This document shows, piece by piece, positions 1 through 9,822 of a stretch of 64,000 nucleotides of DNA. The stretch spans positions 3,363,947 to 3,427,946 of the forward strand of contig VYZI01000068.1 in the NCBI GenBank assembly GCA_013397695.1, written 5' to 3'. The position numbers and the translations under genes were made by a program. Position 1 is the first letter of the stretch, and each line of letters opens with the position of its first letter. This DNA comes from Centropus unirufus. Taxonomy: Eukaryota > Chordata > Aves > Cuculiformes > Centropidae. The notes under the pieces were generated by a model, which saw nothing but the letters and a program-made list of their open reading frames with translations, was not told where the DNA came from and searched no databases.

Positions 1-305
1 GAACATGAGATTTCATTATGGGTCCAACAATCTCTTTCGGAAAAACAGAAAATATACATAACGGTCTCCAATTCGTCTCTGTGCTTATAATTTAGTATGT
101 TAAAAATTCCGTCCTCCCATCTCAAGAACCTACAGTTGCACTACAGGGCTGCTTCATCTGGGCTACTTTAGCTATTTCTCACTGGTGAACTTACCAAGGA
201 AGACACAGAACTTTACAGTTGGCTGTGTAAAACTGCAAACTGGACAATATACTGACCATTTATACCTCACCTTACTGGCTTAAAACAGACAGCCTAGAAA
301 TTTAC
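1..305 (-). other. SPART: SPART intron downstream of the second coding exon (partial)
   Basis: This is AT-rich intron sequence between the donor at 304-305 and the left edge. No exon, repeat or RNA gene was recognised. Confidence 0.85.
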
Positions 306-503
306 CTGGATTCTAAGGTCAGACATCTGTTTTAAAAGGTCCTCGAACAACTCCCTGTCAGCTGCTGGAAGTTCTGAAGACAGCACTACTCCCACATAGG
401 ACCCCGGTATCTGGGACATTGCATCAGGAAACATGTAGACTCCAGTATTGCAGCACAGAACAGGAGACTGGTTACACATCAGAGGATACAGCCAATCACA
501 AAC
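306..503 (-). CDS. SPART: SPART second coding exon
   Basis: The acceptor cttctag ends at 504 and the exon runs 503-306, ending in CAG before the donor GTAAAT. Its 66 codons start VCDWLYPL and include the strongly conserved GVVLSSELP and DRELFEDLLKQMSDLR. It is phase 0 on both sides. The ATG at 479 inside it is an internal methionine, not a start. Confidence 0.96.
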
Positions 504-2429
504 CTAGAAGACAAAAGAACATCAAGGAATCAAAGGATCCTTTTAAAAAGAAAGGCAAGTAGAATGAAGTGATAAGCATCACAAACTTTATTTTCAATGA
601 AGTTCAATAAGAAAAATAAAAAACCATTACACAACCTTGAAAAAAAAAGGAAAACATACAAAGACTATGGAAATATCACTCTTAATTGGTTCTGGCAGTC
701 TACTATTCTAATATAGAGAAAATACAAATTTTCACAGGACCATAAATGAGGCTGTTAACCTCTTCTGTGAGGTTTAGTTTTGAGGGCCAGGTGTAGAAGC
801 AGATAAAAGACACGGCCAAACAAGTCAGGATTCATAGTGCCTATAGCTTCCTGTAGATCTCAGGACAGGTTTCTATGGTATGACAAAGAGAACATATGGC
901 AGTCACTGGCTGATTGCTGAAGACTGCTAATGCAGGCTCAGGTGAATCACCAGATGTAAAGCCAGGAAGAAGGTTTTTGTTTGTTCCTCCAGTTTTCCCT
1001 TTCACTTAGACTTCCAACAGCTAATTTTAGCAGCAACCAAGAGATCCAAAGTCAGAAACCAGACCAGAAACACAATGCAAGCTACAGAACATGCCTACAT
1101 GAAGCAAGCATGGACTAAAAGAAAATCCAAATAATGCATCTTCTTTATTGGTACTTCAGCGTCTGGATTAACATGGGCCCACAAATTCTGAATTATCAGT
1201 TGCCCTAACTGCAACACCTTTTCAGTAGCAGAGACTGAAGGTGTGTAGCATGCAACCCTGTTTTGCATTGACATGTTACAATAAGTTAATCAATGCCTTC
1301 TCTATGTGAGGAAAAGGATGCTAATTTTATGACATGAAGACATGTTAAGTCTTTCTTTAGAAAACAGAATTCACCAGAACAGTCAGCACTTGACAACCTT
1401 GGGAAGACATAGAGGTTATTTTTCCAATAAAAGTCAGAGGTATATTTGCAGAAAATCATTTTTTCCAACAGCTCTAACATCCTTCATATTCTGTCAGAGA
1501 TTTAGTCTCAGAAGAGAAAGAACTTAAGAAGATTACTTTTTAAAGTTTTATGACCGTTCTTTAAATTTAATTAAAACAGAAAAATGCATTCCTGTTACCT
1601 GAAGAAATGCAGGTGGACGATTCTGGGCTGCAGCACTATCTGTATCCAAGAACTTCACAATGCGTAGATATCCAGGATATGAAGGCGCACTAACTTGCCC
1701 ATCAGGAGTCACAAAGAATATCTGTACTCCTTGGGGAATCAAGATCAGCTCATCTGCATCCACTCCCAGATTTTCAATGGGAGGTGGGCGATTACAGTTA
1801 CTGTAGTAGTCCTCACTTACAGAAGAAAACTCCCCAGAGTCTGTGCCATAAGACACAGTAAAATGACCATTGGTAGCTTGAGGAGTATAGGCAGGAGGTG
1901 CTTCATTTGGCAGACAAAGAGGCTTTGCAGATGATGGACTCATAGCTGGAATTTGTCCCTGGCTCACAGTTGCACCACTTCCGTCTGCTGCAGGTGGCTG
2001 ACTTGGTACAAACGCAGAATTAGGGGCAGGGGGTCTTTCTGGTTTTTCTTTGGAAGGAATAGATGGGTACAACTTGGGCACCCCTGCAGGGGCATCCATC
2101 GCAGCAGGGCTTGCAGGTAAAGGTGGGTTGTTTTGTTCTAGAATGCCAAGTCGAGCATGGACATTTCGGAGTGTCTCCCTCATCTTCTGCTGCATTTGCC
2201 TAGCAGATTCCCACTGGGACCCTACACACGCAGGGCCCTGAGATGGAATGTTAATTCCCCGGAGCAAGTGGTCAAGCCCTTGCTTATAATAACTTCTTGC
2301 CTCTTCCTTCTGACCATGTTCATCTGTATTCAGTCCTTTATTGATAAAAATAAAGGCTTTCCTGTACTCTTCATTAATAGCTGTAATATTTGCATCTTCT
2401 TGCACAACTGAATCCTGCAGGTGTTCCAT
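306..2429 (-). CDS. SPART: Spartin (SPG20), 5' half: first two coding exons of a gene that continues past the left edge
   Basis: Spartin acts at endosomes, lipid droplets and the midbody; loss in humans causes Troyer syndrome (SPG20). Two exons give residues 1-277 (1599-2429) and 278-343 (306-503), both phase 0 with consensus GT/AG sites. The human protein has 666 residues, so roughly half is present; the lipid-binding senescence domain lies beyond the left edge. Residues about 14-98 form the MIT domain (conserved KGLNTDE, KEEARSYYKQG, WESARQMQQKM), which in this family binds the ESCRT-III protein IST1. PPAY at 178-181 is the PPxY motif that recruits WW-domain ubiquitin ligases of the NEDD4 family. 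The blocks VSYGTDSGEFSSV, DADELILIP and SAPSYPGYLRIV match the human protein as remembered. The start at 2429 was chosen because the in-frame ATG at 2504 lies before a clear acceptor (tttgcag). It lies head-to-head with CCNA1. Identification is very secure; no break is seen. Confidence 0.96.
504..1598 (-). other. SPART: SPART intron between the two coding exons
   Basis: A GT-AG intron of 1,095 bases, minus strand. It contains only short chance reading frames on either strand. No transposon or conserved element was recognised. Confidence 0.9.
1599..2429 (-). CDS. SPART: SPART first coding exon (MIT domain, PPxY motif)
   Basis: The exon begins at 2431 after the acceptor tttgcag; two untranslated bases precede the ATG at 2429. 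It ends at 1599 with CAG followed by the donor GTAACA. The 831 coding bases are 277 whole codons, phase 0 at the end. Beyond the donor the frame reads 16 intronic codons to a stop at 1548. Confidence 0.96.
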
Positions 2430-2431
2430 TG

Positions 2432-5400
2432 CTGCAAAGTGAAATAAAAATTCATTTAGAATACTCAGAGGAGGCCAAACAATGTTTATCTTAGAATAAA
2501 ACACCTTCTAATTAGTTTCCAATGATGACAATATTGCATGTATTAGCAGAAAGTTGACTTGTTGCTTAGTGCAGTGTCTTATGTGTTATTACCTCTGGAT
2601 AACCTTCAGATTTCTAACACCAAAGTCCAGAACAGCAAGGAATTTATAACCTTCACATCCAGTTGTATCACAGACACGTATTTCATAAAAGCTTAAGATT
2701 AGAAGAATATGGACACACCCTGACAGTAAACTCTACATCTTAAGAAGTATCATGATCAGTAGCACACAAATGAGTTAAGAAAAATAAATATAAAAATCTT
2801 ACTTTTGTATTTTCCAAAAAAATCTCTAAGGTGTTAAAAATTCAGTTAACATTTTGTGTATTTAAATAAAGGCTTAACTTAACAAACTCAGTACATTTCT
2901 CTTAAATTATTTACGAGAAAGTATTCAACAGATTTAAACAAAACGATAAATTTCAACTAACATCAAGATGCAAAACTGGGAATAAATACTTTGAACTGTT
3001 AAAGCTGTGCTTTACAGAACAAAAATGGGGAATTACTTATTTCCGCTATAGTATTTACTAAATGAGAAGGGCAGCTGGTGTTTCTCCTTCCTTAGTCCCC
3101 AAATAACAAAAACCTGAAGTATTAATAGGTACAAAAGGTTGCAGGTTCCATGTCTATTTTGGAATGTAGTCCTCATACTGTCTTATGTGTATTTCAACAA
3201 CTGAAGAGGAGAAAAGAATCCAATAGGTTTATTTGAGCTCTAAAATGCATAGAATGAATGCTTTAGCTGAGCGTAGGCCTTCAGTCTTGGCCACGTGTAG
3301 CAAACAAAGAATTCTTGGACTAAGATTCATGGACAACTAAATGGGATATTATATAAAAAGTAAAGAGCATGCATTTTCAAACAGAACAATGATTCTCTGC
3401 TGCAAGTCAGATTGAAGATAAAAGTCGAGATATATCTGTTAATTGCCGTGACAGCAAGCTATAGAAAACAAGAGGGTAAGTAAAATCTAAAGTGTAAAAT
3501 CCAAAATATTTCCATTCCATATACAGAAGCACTAATGTCACTGTACACAACATCGGTGAGACCTCACCCAGCACTGGAAGCTGCATTGGAACAGGAAGAG
3601 ATGTGCAGAAAGTAACTTATTTTTTGTAGTGAATCAATTACTTTACTTTTCCCTAGACAGAGGTAATACCAAGCTAATAACCCAAAGGCTAAGAGATTGG
3701 TTAAATCTCTATAGATATACTGGATGAACAGAAGAAAGTAAAGCAGGAAAGAGGAAAAGAACTACTGAGATCCACACTTTTAATAAAATCCTGAAATAGT
3801 ACCTACATTTAAGTTTATTAAATATCTCTTCTTTTTAACTTTATTGATAGTTAGACGGAAAAAAAAAGTGTATAACCTAGAAAGTACCTCTCCTCTACCC
3901 CAACAAAACCAGAGAAACTTAAGAAGTGCAGGTCATGGAAAGATTTTAAAGAGGGAAAGATAGAATGCTGTGCTCTACTTTCACAACCTTTATGACTGAA
4001 ATGCAGATAGCACTGATGTGACTGATGCACCTGTAGTCACATGTCAGAAGTGCCACGCAATGTGGAATGCATCTGGGTTTTTATGATGCAGAAGAATCCA
4101 ATTTCATGCAAAGACCAAGATGCATGATTTCAGTCCAGCAGGCACTTGGCTAAAAACATGACAGGAATGGCTTGAGACAGCCACCCACGTGGAGTGGCTG
4201 AGCAGTGATTCAAGCCATCAGGCTCAGTGCCCCTGAAGAGAAAAACAAATCTTGGGCTGGAGGAGGTTTTTCTGGTTGACTGCAGTCACTGGCTGCCAAC
4301 AGGCTCGGCAGCTGTGATTTATGCCAAAGAACAACATGGCATAAGAGTCAGTGTGTATCTAATAACCACTAAGGAAATCAAGTTTAGAAGTTATAAGTGT
4401 GCTTTTGATCAGCACAATAGGAAGTAGTTATAAAAAAGTAATTTAAAAAAATACTTAACAAGTTTGCAAATATAGCTGGAGCTTTACAGGTTATACAGAC
4501 TTAACTATGTATTTTATGATCTAGATATTAAGCACTTAGGATAGGCATAATCAAATTACTTCTTAGCAAAAAAAAACCAAGGAACTTGCAAACCACATCA
4601 GATTGCATTTACTAAAGAAAAATCTATTTTTCCTTGCAAGAAGGGTATATAAGTGGAAAACAATTGAATGTTAAAGAACTCAGATTTGAAAATTATTGTA
4701 GGTTCCCAAAACACAGAAAATGTGTAGAAGAAAGAAAGGCAGGGTTTAACCTGATATCACAGTTGACTTCTTTATTACCAAAACTGAGTGATCTGACATT
4801 TGTAGTGCCTGTGAATTGAATTCCATAACAAGTCCCCTCTTAAGGCTTTAAGTAAACAACTCATTTGTGTGAACACAACTGGAGCACCTTTTGTCTCATG
4901 GGTTTTAATGTTTTTGCTGGAGGAGGCTAAGGCAAAGGCGCTTTACCAATTTTATTCTTTTGCTACTCATTATTAGTATATAAGAAAAGACATCAAGTAA
5001 AATCCGGAAGTCATAGCTACATTTCAACCTCACAATTAATTTATGTTCAGCGTGCACTCACCATACTGCCAACAGCACTGTTCTTGCTAAAGCTCAGTCT
5101 TTACTAACACTAGAGAAGGTCTGTAAGGAAATGGAGATGTCAGCACAAGCATTGTATATCCAGCACAAGTGCACGGCTGTGCACAGTGGAGATACAAAAG
5201 CTGGCTCAGCAATTCAGAAAACTGGGAAAGTTACAGCTCATCTCAGATTGTTTGAAACATGCCAAGTTTGCAGTAAATGTATTGTATAGCTACCACCAAG
5301 CTATGTATTTAGGAAGCAAAGCACATGGAAATAGAAGGAATCTACAGTAAATTTTAAGATTAACACAGGATAACTGAAGTCAGCCTGAAGAGAAAAGCAC

Positions 5401-7142
5401 ATATTATGACATAAAAGAGCACAAAAAGCCAGCCTTTAGTCTTATGCTGGCATAGATTGGCCCAACTTAGTGTTAAACAAGTATTAGAGGAACTTGTCTT
5501 GGAAAAAGCTGGTGCAGAAAAGAGGTAATAGAAGAGTTAACAGGCACTGTGGATAATCACAGATCAATCTGGTGCTTTAGCTTGCTCCTCAGCCCCTTCT
5601 CCTTCATCAGTACAGATATACTTTGTGGTTTTAAGTGACTGGACCAAGGTAGAAGGCTTCAGTGCAACAAGGGAACTTCAGTTCAATTTGATACTGCAAG
5701 CTAATATCTCAACTATCTCACTGACCATCCTTCCTCTGGAGCAAGAGATTCCACTTCATTAAAAAACAATGTCTTAAAAAAAATACAGCTTAACACTAGA
5801 TCTCACTGCCAGAAGGTAAACACGAAGATTAAAGCTTATTTAAACAGATTAAATGCCCTGATTGACAGAGGCAGGACACTCTTTCCAACTCACTGTTTTT
5901 GAAACCTGGGGGGTGTAGGGGAAGAAAAAGCAAAACCAAGATAAACCCTTTAATCCAAGGGCTCATCCCATATGCCAATTTTTTTTTCTGCCAGCCACTG
6001 ATTTCAAAGATGAAGAGAGTGGCGAAGGAAAACTACCATACATACAAAATCGTTTGAACCTTATTTCTGCAGGAAAAGAGTAACTAGTAAGAGTAATTAG
6101 GGAAGTGTCAGGAACTTTTAAGAATTTAGAGAACAAACTGAATTAAAAACAAATGTTTTAAAGGATTTAAAGCCAGGTTCCAACTGATAAATTTACGGTT
6201 TTTTTTTCCTTTAATTTATTGAAGTTGTTTGTTTAAAGTAGCCCTTAGATTTCCCATTAAGTGGTGGCCTACTGCTAATTTTTAAGCACTTAAATCTAGT
6301 TAATATCAAGGACTAGACAACAGAGAGAGTGAACGACCTGATCTAACATGGTAATTTTACTCTCCTAGAATTACCAAAGACTTCAGGAAATTCCTACCTT
6401 CTGACAGTGCAGCATAGATTATCTTCTCAGGCTGGTACCCCAGCACCTACATTCACCCAGCCAGTATGTCTAACTTTCCTTATTGTGGTACTCTAGCTGC
6501 CATTTTTTTCATCCCGAGAAATGTACTTTCCTCCTGACTTCTTGTTCTGTATTTCCATCATGTGTTCTCAAAATAAAGCTTTTGGACTTAAAGTGCTTAC
6601 TTGGCGCTTTTTTAAAAAGGAATATGAAAAACCAGGAAGGCGGATAATTCTGCCCAGCACCTCTGTTTTTCACAGTGTTTAACTGTAAAGGCATCATCAC
6701 TATTTACTATTCTAGGGCCAAATAACAGCAACATCAGAGAAGATTTTAGGATTATGTAAGATAGAAATTTATGCTTTTCCATTAGCTGTGTGCCTGCCAC
6801 CTTCCCATCACTGCCAACAGTTTTTCTGTATACAAACAACTCCTGACCAAACTTTGACATAAATCTTTAGAAAGGGGAAAATACAAGGGCAGTTTTCCAA
6901 AGTATTACGACAAATAACCTCTCAGGCCCGTGAGGAGCCACTCAAACCATTATCATTGCTATTTTGCCCCGGCCTGGCCGGCACCCTACCCCGCCTTCCC
7001 CAGGCACTGCGGCTCCCGCCGGTGTGAAGCGGCCCCTTGGCTCCCGGCAGCTCTGGCATTCCCTGCTCCATCCCGCTCGGCCTGACGGGACGGAGCTCCG
7101 GTCACCTGCCACCCCCACCGTCCCCACCCCGAGGCCTCTCAC
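2432..7142 (-). other. SPART: SPART 5' intron (first intron), about 4.7 kb
   Basis: AT-rich sequence from the acceptor upstream of the first coding exon to the GC-rich block near 6955-7164. The upper limit is inferred: minus-strand donor-like sites are at 7141-7142 (GCG|GTGAGAG) and 7104-7105 (CAG|GTGACC), and either could end a non-coding first exon. Several A or T runs are present (for example near 6196 and 3858). No transposon fragment or coding exon was recognised. Confidence 0.65.
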
Positions 7143-7164
7143 CGCGCCCCGCCAGCCGCGGCCC
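6955..7164 (-). promoter_or_regulatory. SPART: CpG-rich block at the 5' end of SPART, cut by an assembly gap
   Basis: After thousands of AT-rich bases the sequence becomes GC-rich and CpG-dense, and then turns into Ns. The position upstream of the first coding exon and the strand fit a CpG-island promoter with a non-coding first exon, as in mammalian SPART. Two donor-like sites on the minus strand support an exon here. No TATA box is visible. The transcription start may lie inside the gap. Confidence 0.6.
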
Positions 7165-7434
7165 NNNNNNNNNNNNNNNNNNNNNNNNNNNNNNNNNNNN
7201 NNNNNNNNNNNNNNNNNNNNNNNNNNNNNNNNNNNNNNNNNNNNNNNNNNNNNNNNNNNNNNNNNNNNNNNNNNNNNNNNNNNNNNNNNNNNNNNNNNNN
7301 NNNNNNNNNNNNNNNNNNNNNNNNNNNNNNNNNNNNNNNNNNNNNNNNNNNNNNNNNNNNNNNNNNNNNNNNNNNNNNNNNNNNNNNNNNNNNNNNNNNN
7401 NNNNNNNNNNNNNNNNNNNNNNNNNNNNNNNNNN
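7165..7434. other. Assembly gap (270 N)
   Basis: An unbroken run of N next to a GC-rich block, typical of GC-rich promoters lost in avian draft assemblies. The true length is unknown. Confidence 0.99.
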
Positions 7435-7534
7435 CCTCCTGGTTGTCGGGAACGACTGCTGGATTAATAAAAGTTGTTTAATAAACACGGGCTGGTGTCC
7501 GGCTCTTGTTGAACCTCGCCCCGTTGGTCCCAGC
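7435..7534 (+). mobile_element. LTR-like 3' end fragment (R/U5-like), left part lost in the gap
   Basis: Two AATAAA signals 14 bases apart (7466 and 7480) are followed 21 bases after the second by GGCTCTTGTTGAAC at 7501. The same arrangement occurs at 19398, 19412 and 19432, which points to one repeat family. Paired polyadenylation signals followed by a U5-like stretch suggest a long terminal repeat. No boundaries or target duplication are visible, and no internal retroviral region is present. Confidence 0.4.
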
Positions 7535-7720
7535 TCATCGATCCAGGCTGCCCAGGGGATCCGTGGAGTCTCCCCGCCCTCACGCAGATGGATGCTTTCT
7601 CCCAGCTTGGTGGCAGCTCCGGACTTAGTACGTTCCATCCCTTCCTGTAGTGCTGGACGGGTAGGGTTGGGCTTGATGATATCCAACCTCTTTTTCCAGC
7701 CGAGTGATTCTGTGGATGCG
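7535..7720 (+). mobile_element. CR1 retrotransposon, degraded 3' end
   Basis: The segment starts with a CR1-like 'ccaggctgcccaggggat' and ends with a diverged TTGGGCTTGATGATATCCAA and the octamer-like GATTCTGTGG. This is the CR1 3' tail on the plus strand. The middle is strongly diverged. No intact reading frame remains. Confidence 0.55.
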
Positions 7721-7890
7721 CTGGTTTGAGCTCCTGTCCCTGCCGGGGAACAGGAGGACGTGCTGCCCACTCATCCCGCGTCCCAGCAGCAGTTTTGGAG
7801 CCGGGGCTGGAGATACTGGGCATCTCTGTGAAAACAGACGGAATGAGCCAGCTGAAGGAGCACAAGTCAGCCCTGTGGAGATGTAAGTGG
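7721..7890. other. Short spacer between two CR1 fragments
   Basis: Moderately GC-rich sequence with only chance reading frames. No family was recognised. Confidence 0.5.
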
Positions 7891-8495
7891 TCATGGAATC
7901 ATAGGACTTCTGGGCTGGAAGAGACCTTTGAGATTATCAAATCCAACCGTACCTGTCCACTACTAAATCATATCCCTTCATTTTCCCATCTTTTAAATAC
8001 CTTTAGGGATAGTGACTCAACCACCGCCTTGGCCAGCCAGTTCTAGTGCTTGATAACCCTTTTGGTGAAGAAATTTTTCCTAATCTCAACCACTCCTGAT
8101 GCAACTTGAAGCCATTCCCTCTTGTCCTATCACCTGGCCACTTGGGAGAAGAGACTAGCACTCCCCTCACCACAACCCCCTTTCAGGCAGTTGTAGGCAG
8201 TGATAAGGTCTCCCCTCATCCTCCTCCAGGCTGAACACCCCGAGTTCCCTCAGCTACTCCTCATAAGACTTGTTCTCCAGCTCCTTCACCCGCTTTGTTG
8301 CCCTTCTCTGGACACACTTCAGGACTTCACTGTCCTAGTAGTGAAGGATCCAAATCTGAACACGTTATTCAAGGTGCGGCGTCACCAGTGCCAAGCACAG
8401 GGGCAGAATCACCTCCCTGGACCTGCTGACCACTCTGTTTCTGATACACGCCAGGATGTCATTGGCCTTCTTAGGCACACTGCTGGCTCATGTTT
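7891..8495 (-). mobile_element. CR1 retrotransposon 3' fragment, minus strand, about 600 bases
   Basis: The plus strand reads as the reverse of CR1: 'tcatggaatcatagga' (reverse of the octamer tail), then the reverse-complement segments 'cccttttggtgaagaaa', 'ccattccctcttgtcctatc', 'aggtctcccctcatcctcc' and, at the far end, 'actgctggctcatgtt'. This covers the 3' UTR and the end of the ORF2 reverse-transcriptase region. Stops and small deletions break every frame. Confidence 0.9.
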
Positions 8496-8639
8496 AAATG
8501 GTAGGTTGTTGGTTTTTTTTATTTTCTGTAAGATCAGAAGCTGCAAGTGGGTTATATAGATCAGCTGAGAGGATTCTTCCTATAGGGAACATTTATACCA
8601 TTTTTATTGGTCGATAGAGATAGCTCAGCATTTTCAGTA

Positions 8640-9022
8640 GTTCAGCATTTTCTGGGAAAAACGAACAATCCCCTTTGGCCAACAGCATCTTTGGGAAGCG
8701 AAGACCTTGCTGGGCCTCAGAGTTATTGAAGGGCACAACAGCATCCCAAGAGAGGGAAGGCTGAGCTGAACAGATGGGCTCCAGGGCTGCCTGGCTACAT
8801 ACTCTGACCTACAGATGCATCTGCTGTGACGTTTCCTTCCACGCAGATGCCACTCTGCTGTAGCAGCCCCCCATCACAGGCAGTTTGCATCAACTGGAAA
8901 TGTATATAAGCCCTAGTGCTTTTGCTTTAAGTCAGAATTTGTGTTCCCTGCTATAGCTTAGAAATAAACTGCTTCTGCCTGATCTGAATCTGCAAAAATT
9001 AGACTGTGTGTTTATTCCACAA
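8640..9022 (+). mobile_element. Probable solitary LTR of an old endogenous retrovirus-like element
   Basis: A TATATAAG box at 8903-8910 is followed 60 bases later by AATAAA at 8963-8968. Next comes a U5-like stretch ending in ATTCCACA near 9022. A compact TATA-to-polyadenylation arrangement without a gene is typical of U3-R-U5. The 5' boundary is uncertain, and no matching target duplication was found by eye. No gag, pol or env sequence is next to it. It could instead be a chance arrangement. Confidence 0.45.
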
Positions 9023-9053
9023 GTCTTCATTTGGAAATGATAACTCAGTTTGG

Positions 9054-9083
9054 GATGAGTTAGTGAGTTTGTGATGAGTTAGT
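9054..9083 (+). repeat. Two-copy tandem repeat, 19-base period
   Basis: GATGAGTTAGT occurs at 9054-9064 and 9073-9083 in similar flanking sequence. It looks like a small local duplication. Confidence 0.7.
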
Positions 9084-9210
9084 TAAATCTTTAGTGATTT
9101 CAATCTAAAAAAAGACCGTGGGCTTAAATATTTGTCTGCACTTTCACAAAAATAATTTTCTCCAAATATCTCCTGTTGTATGCTTTAATAACATAAAATG
9201 GATTGAGAGT

Positions 9211-9822
9211 AGCCCTGAAGAGAAGGACTTGGGGTGCTGTTGTATGATAAGCTCAACATAAGCTGGCAATGTGGACTTACAGCCCAGAAAGCCAACTGTG
9301 TCCTGGGCTGCATCAAAAGAAGTGTGAGCAACAGGTCGAGGAAGGTGATTCTGCCCTTCTACCCTGTTCTTGTGAGACCTTACCTGGAGTACTGTGTCCA
9401 GTTCTGGAGTCCTCAGCACAAGAAAGACATGGATCTGTTAGAGTGAGTCCAGAGGAGGGCCATGAAAATTATCAGAGTGCTGGAGAACCTCCCCTATGAG
9501 GACAGGCTGAGAGAGTTGGGGTTGTTCAGTCTAGTGAAGAAAAGGCTCTGCAGAGACCTTTTAACAGCCTTCTGGTGCTTAAAAGGGGCCTATAGGGAAG
9601 CTGGACAGGAGGTACTTATCAGGGAGTGTAGTGACAGGATGAGGGGTGATGCTTTTAATCTGAAAGAGAGTAGATTTAGATTAGATATTAGGAAGAATTT
9701 TTTCATTGTGAGGATGGTGAGGCACTGGCACAGGTTGCCCAGTTAAGTCAAGGAAGCCCCAAGGTGTTCCAGACTGGGTTGGTTGGATAAGGCTTTGAGT
9801 AACCTGATCTATTGGAAGGTGA
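9211..9822 (+). mobile_element. CR1 retrotransposon 3' fragment, plus strand, about 610 bases
   Basis: Starts with 'gccctgaagagaaggactt' and runs through CR1 landmarks: 'gcccagaaagccaac', 'tggagtactgtgtccagttctgg', 'gaggacaggctgagagagtt', 'ggaagaattttttcattgtg', 'ggcacaggttgccca' and 'aacctgatctattggaaggtg'. The frame at 9462-9746 still resembles translated CR1 (EDRLRELGLFSL, RLDIRKNFF). It is broken by stops and frameshifts and lacks the 5' end. Confidence 0.92.

Noticed and set aside
6964..7770. Frames of 167-230 codons across 7165-7434
   Set aside because: Most of their length is N; they are not real coding sequence.
9462..9746. 94-codon frame with protein-like composition
   Set aside because: It is translated CR1 (EDRLRELGLFSL, RLDIRKNFF), not a host gene.
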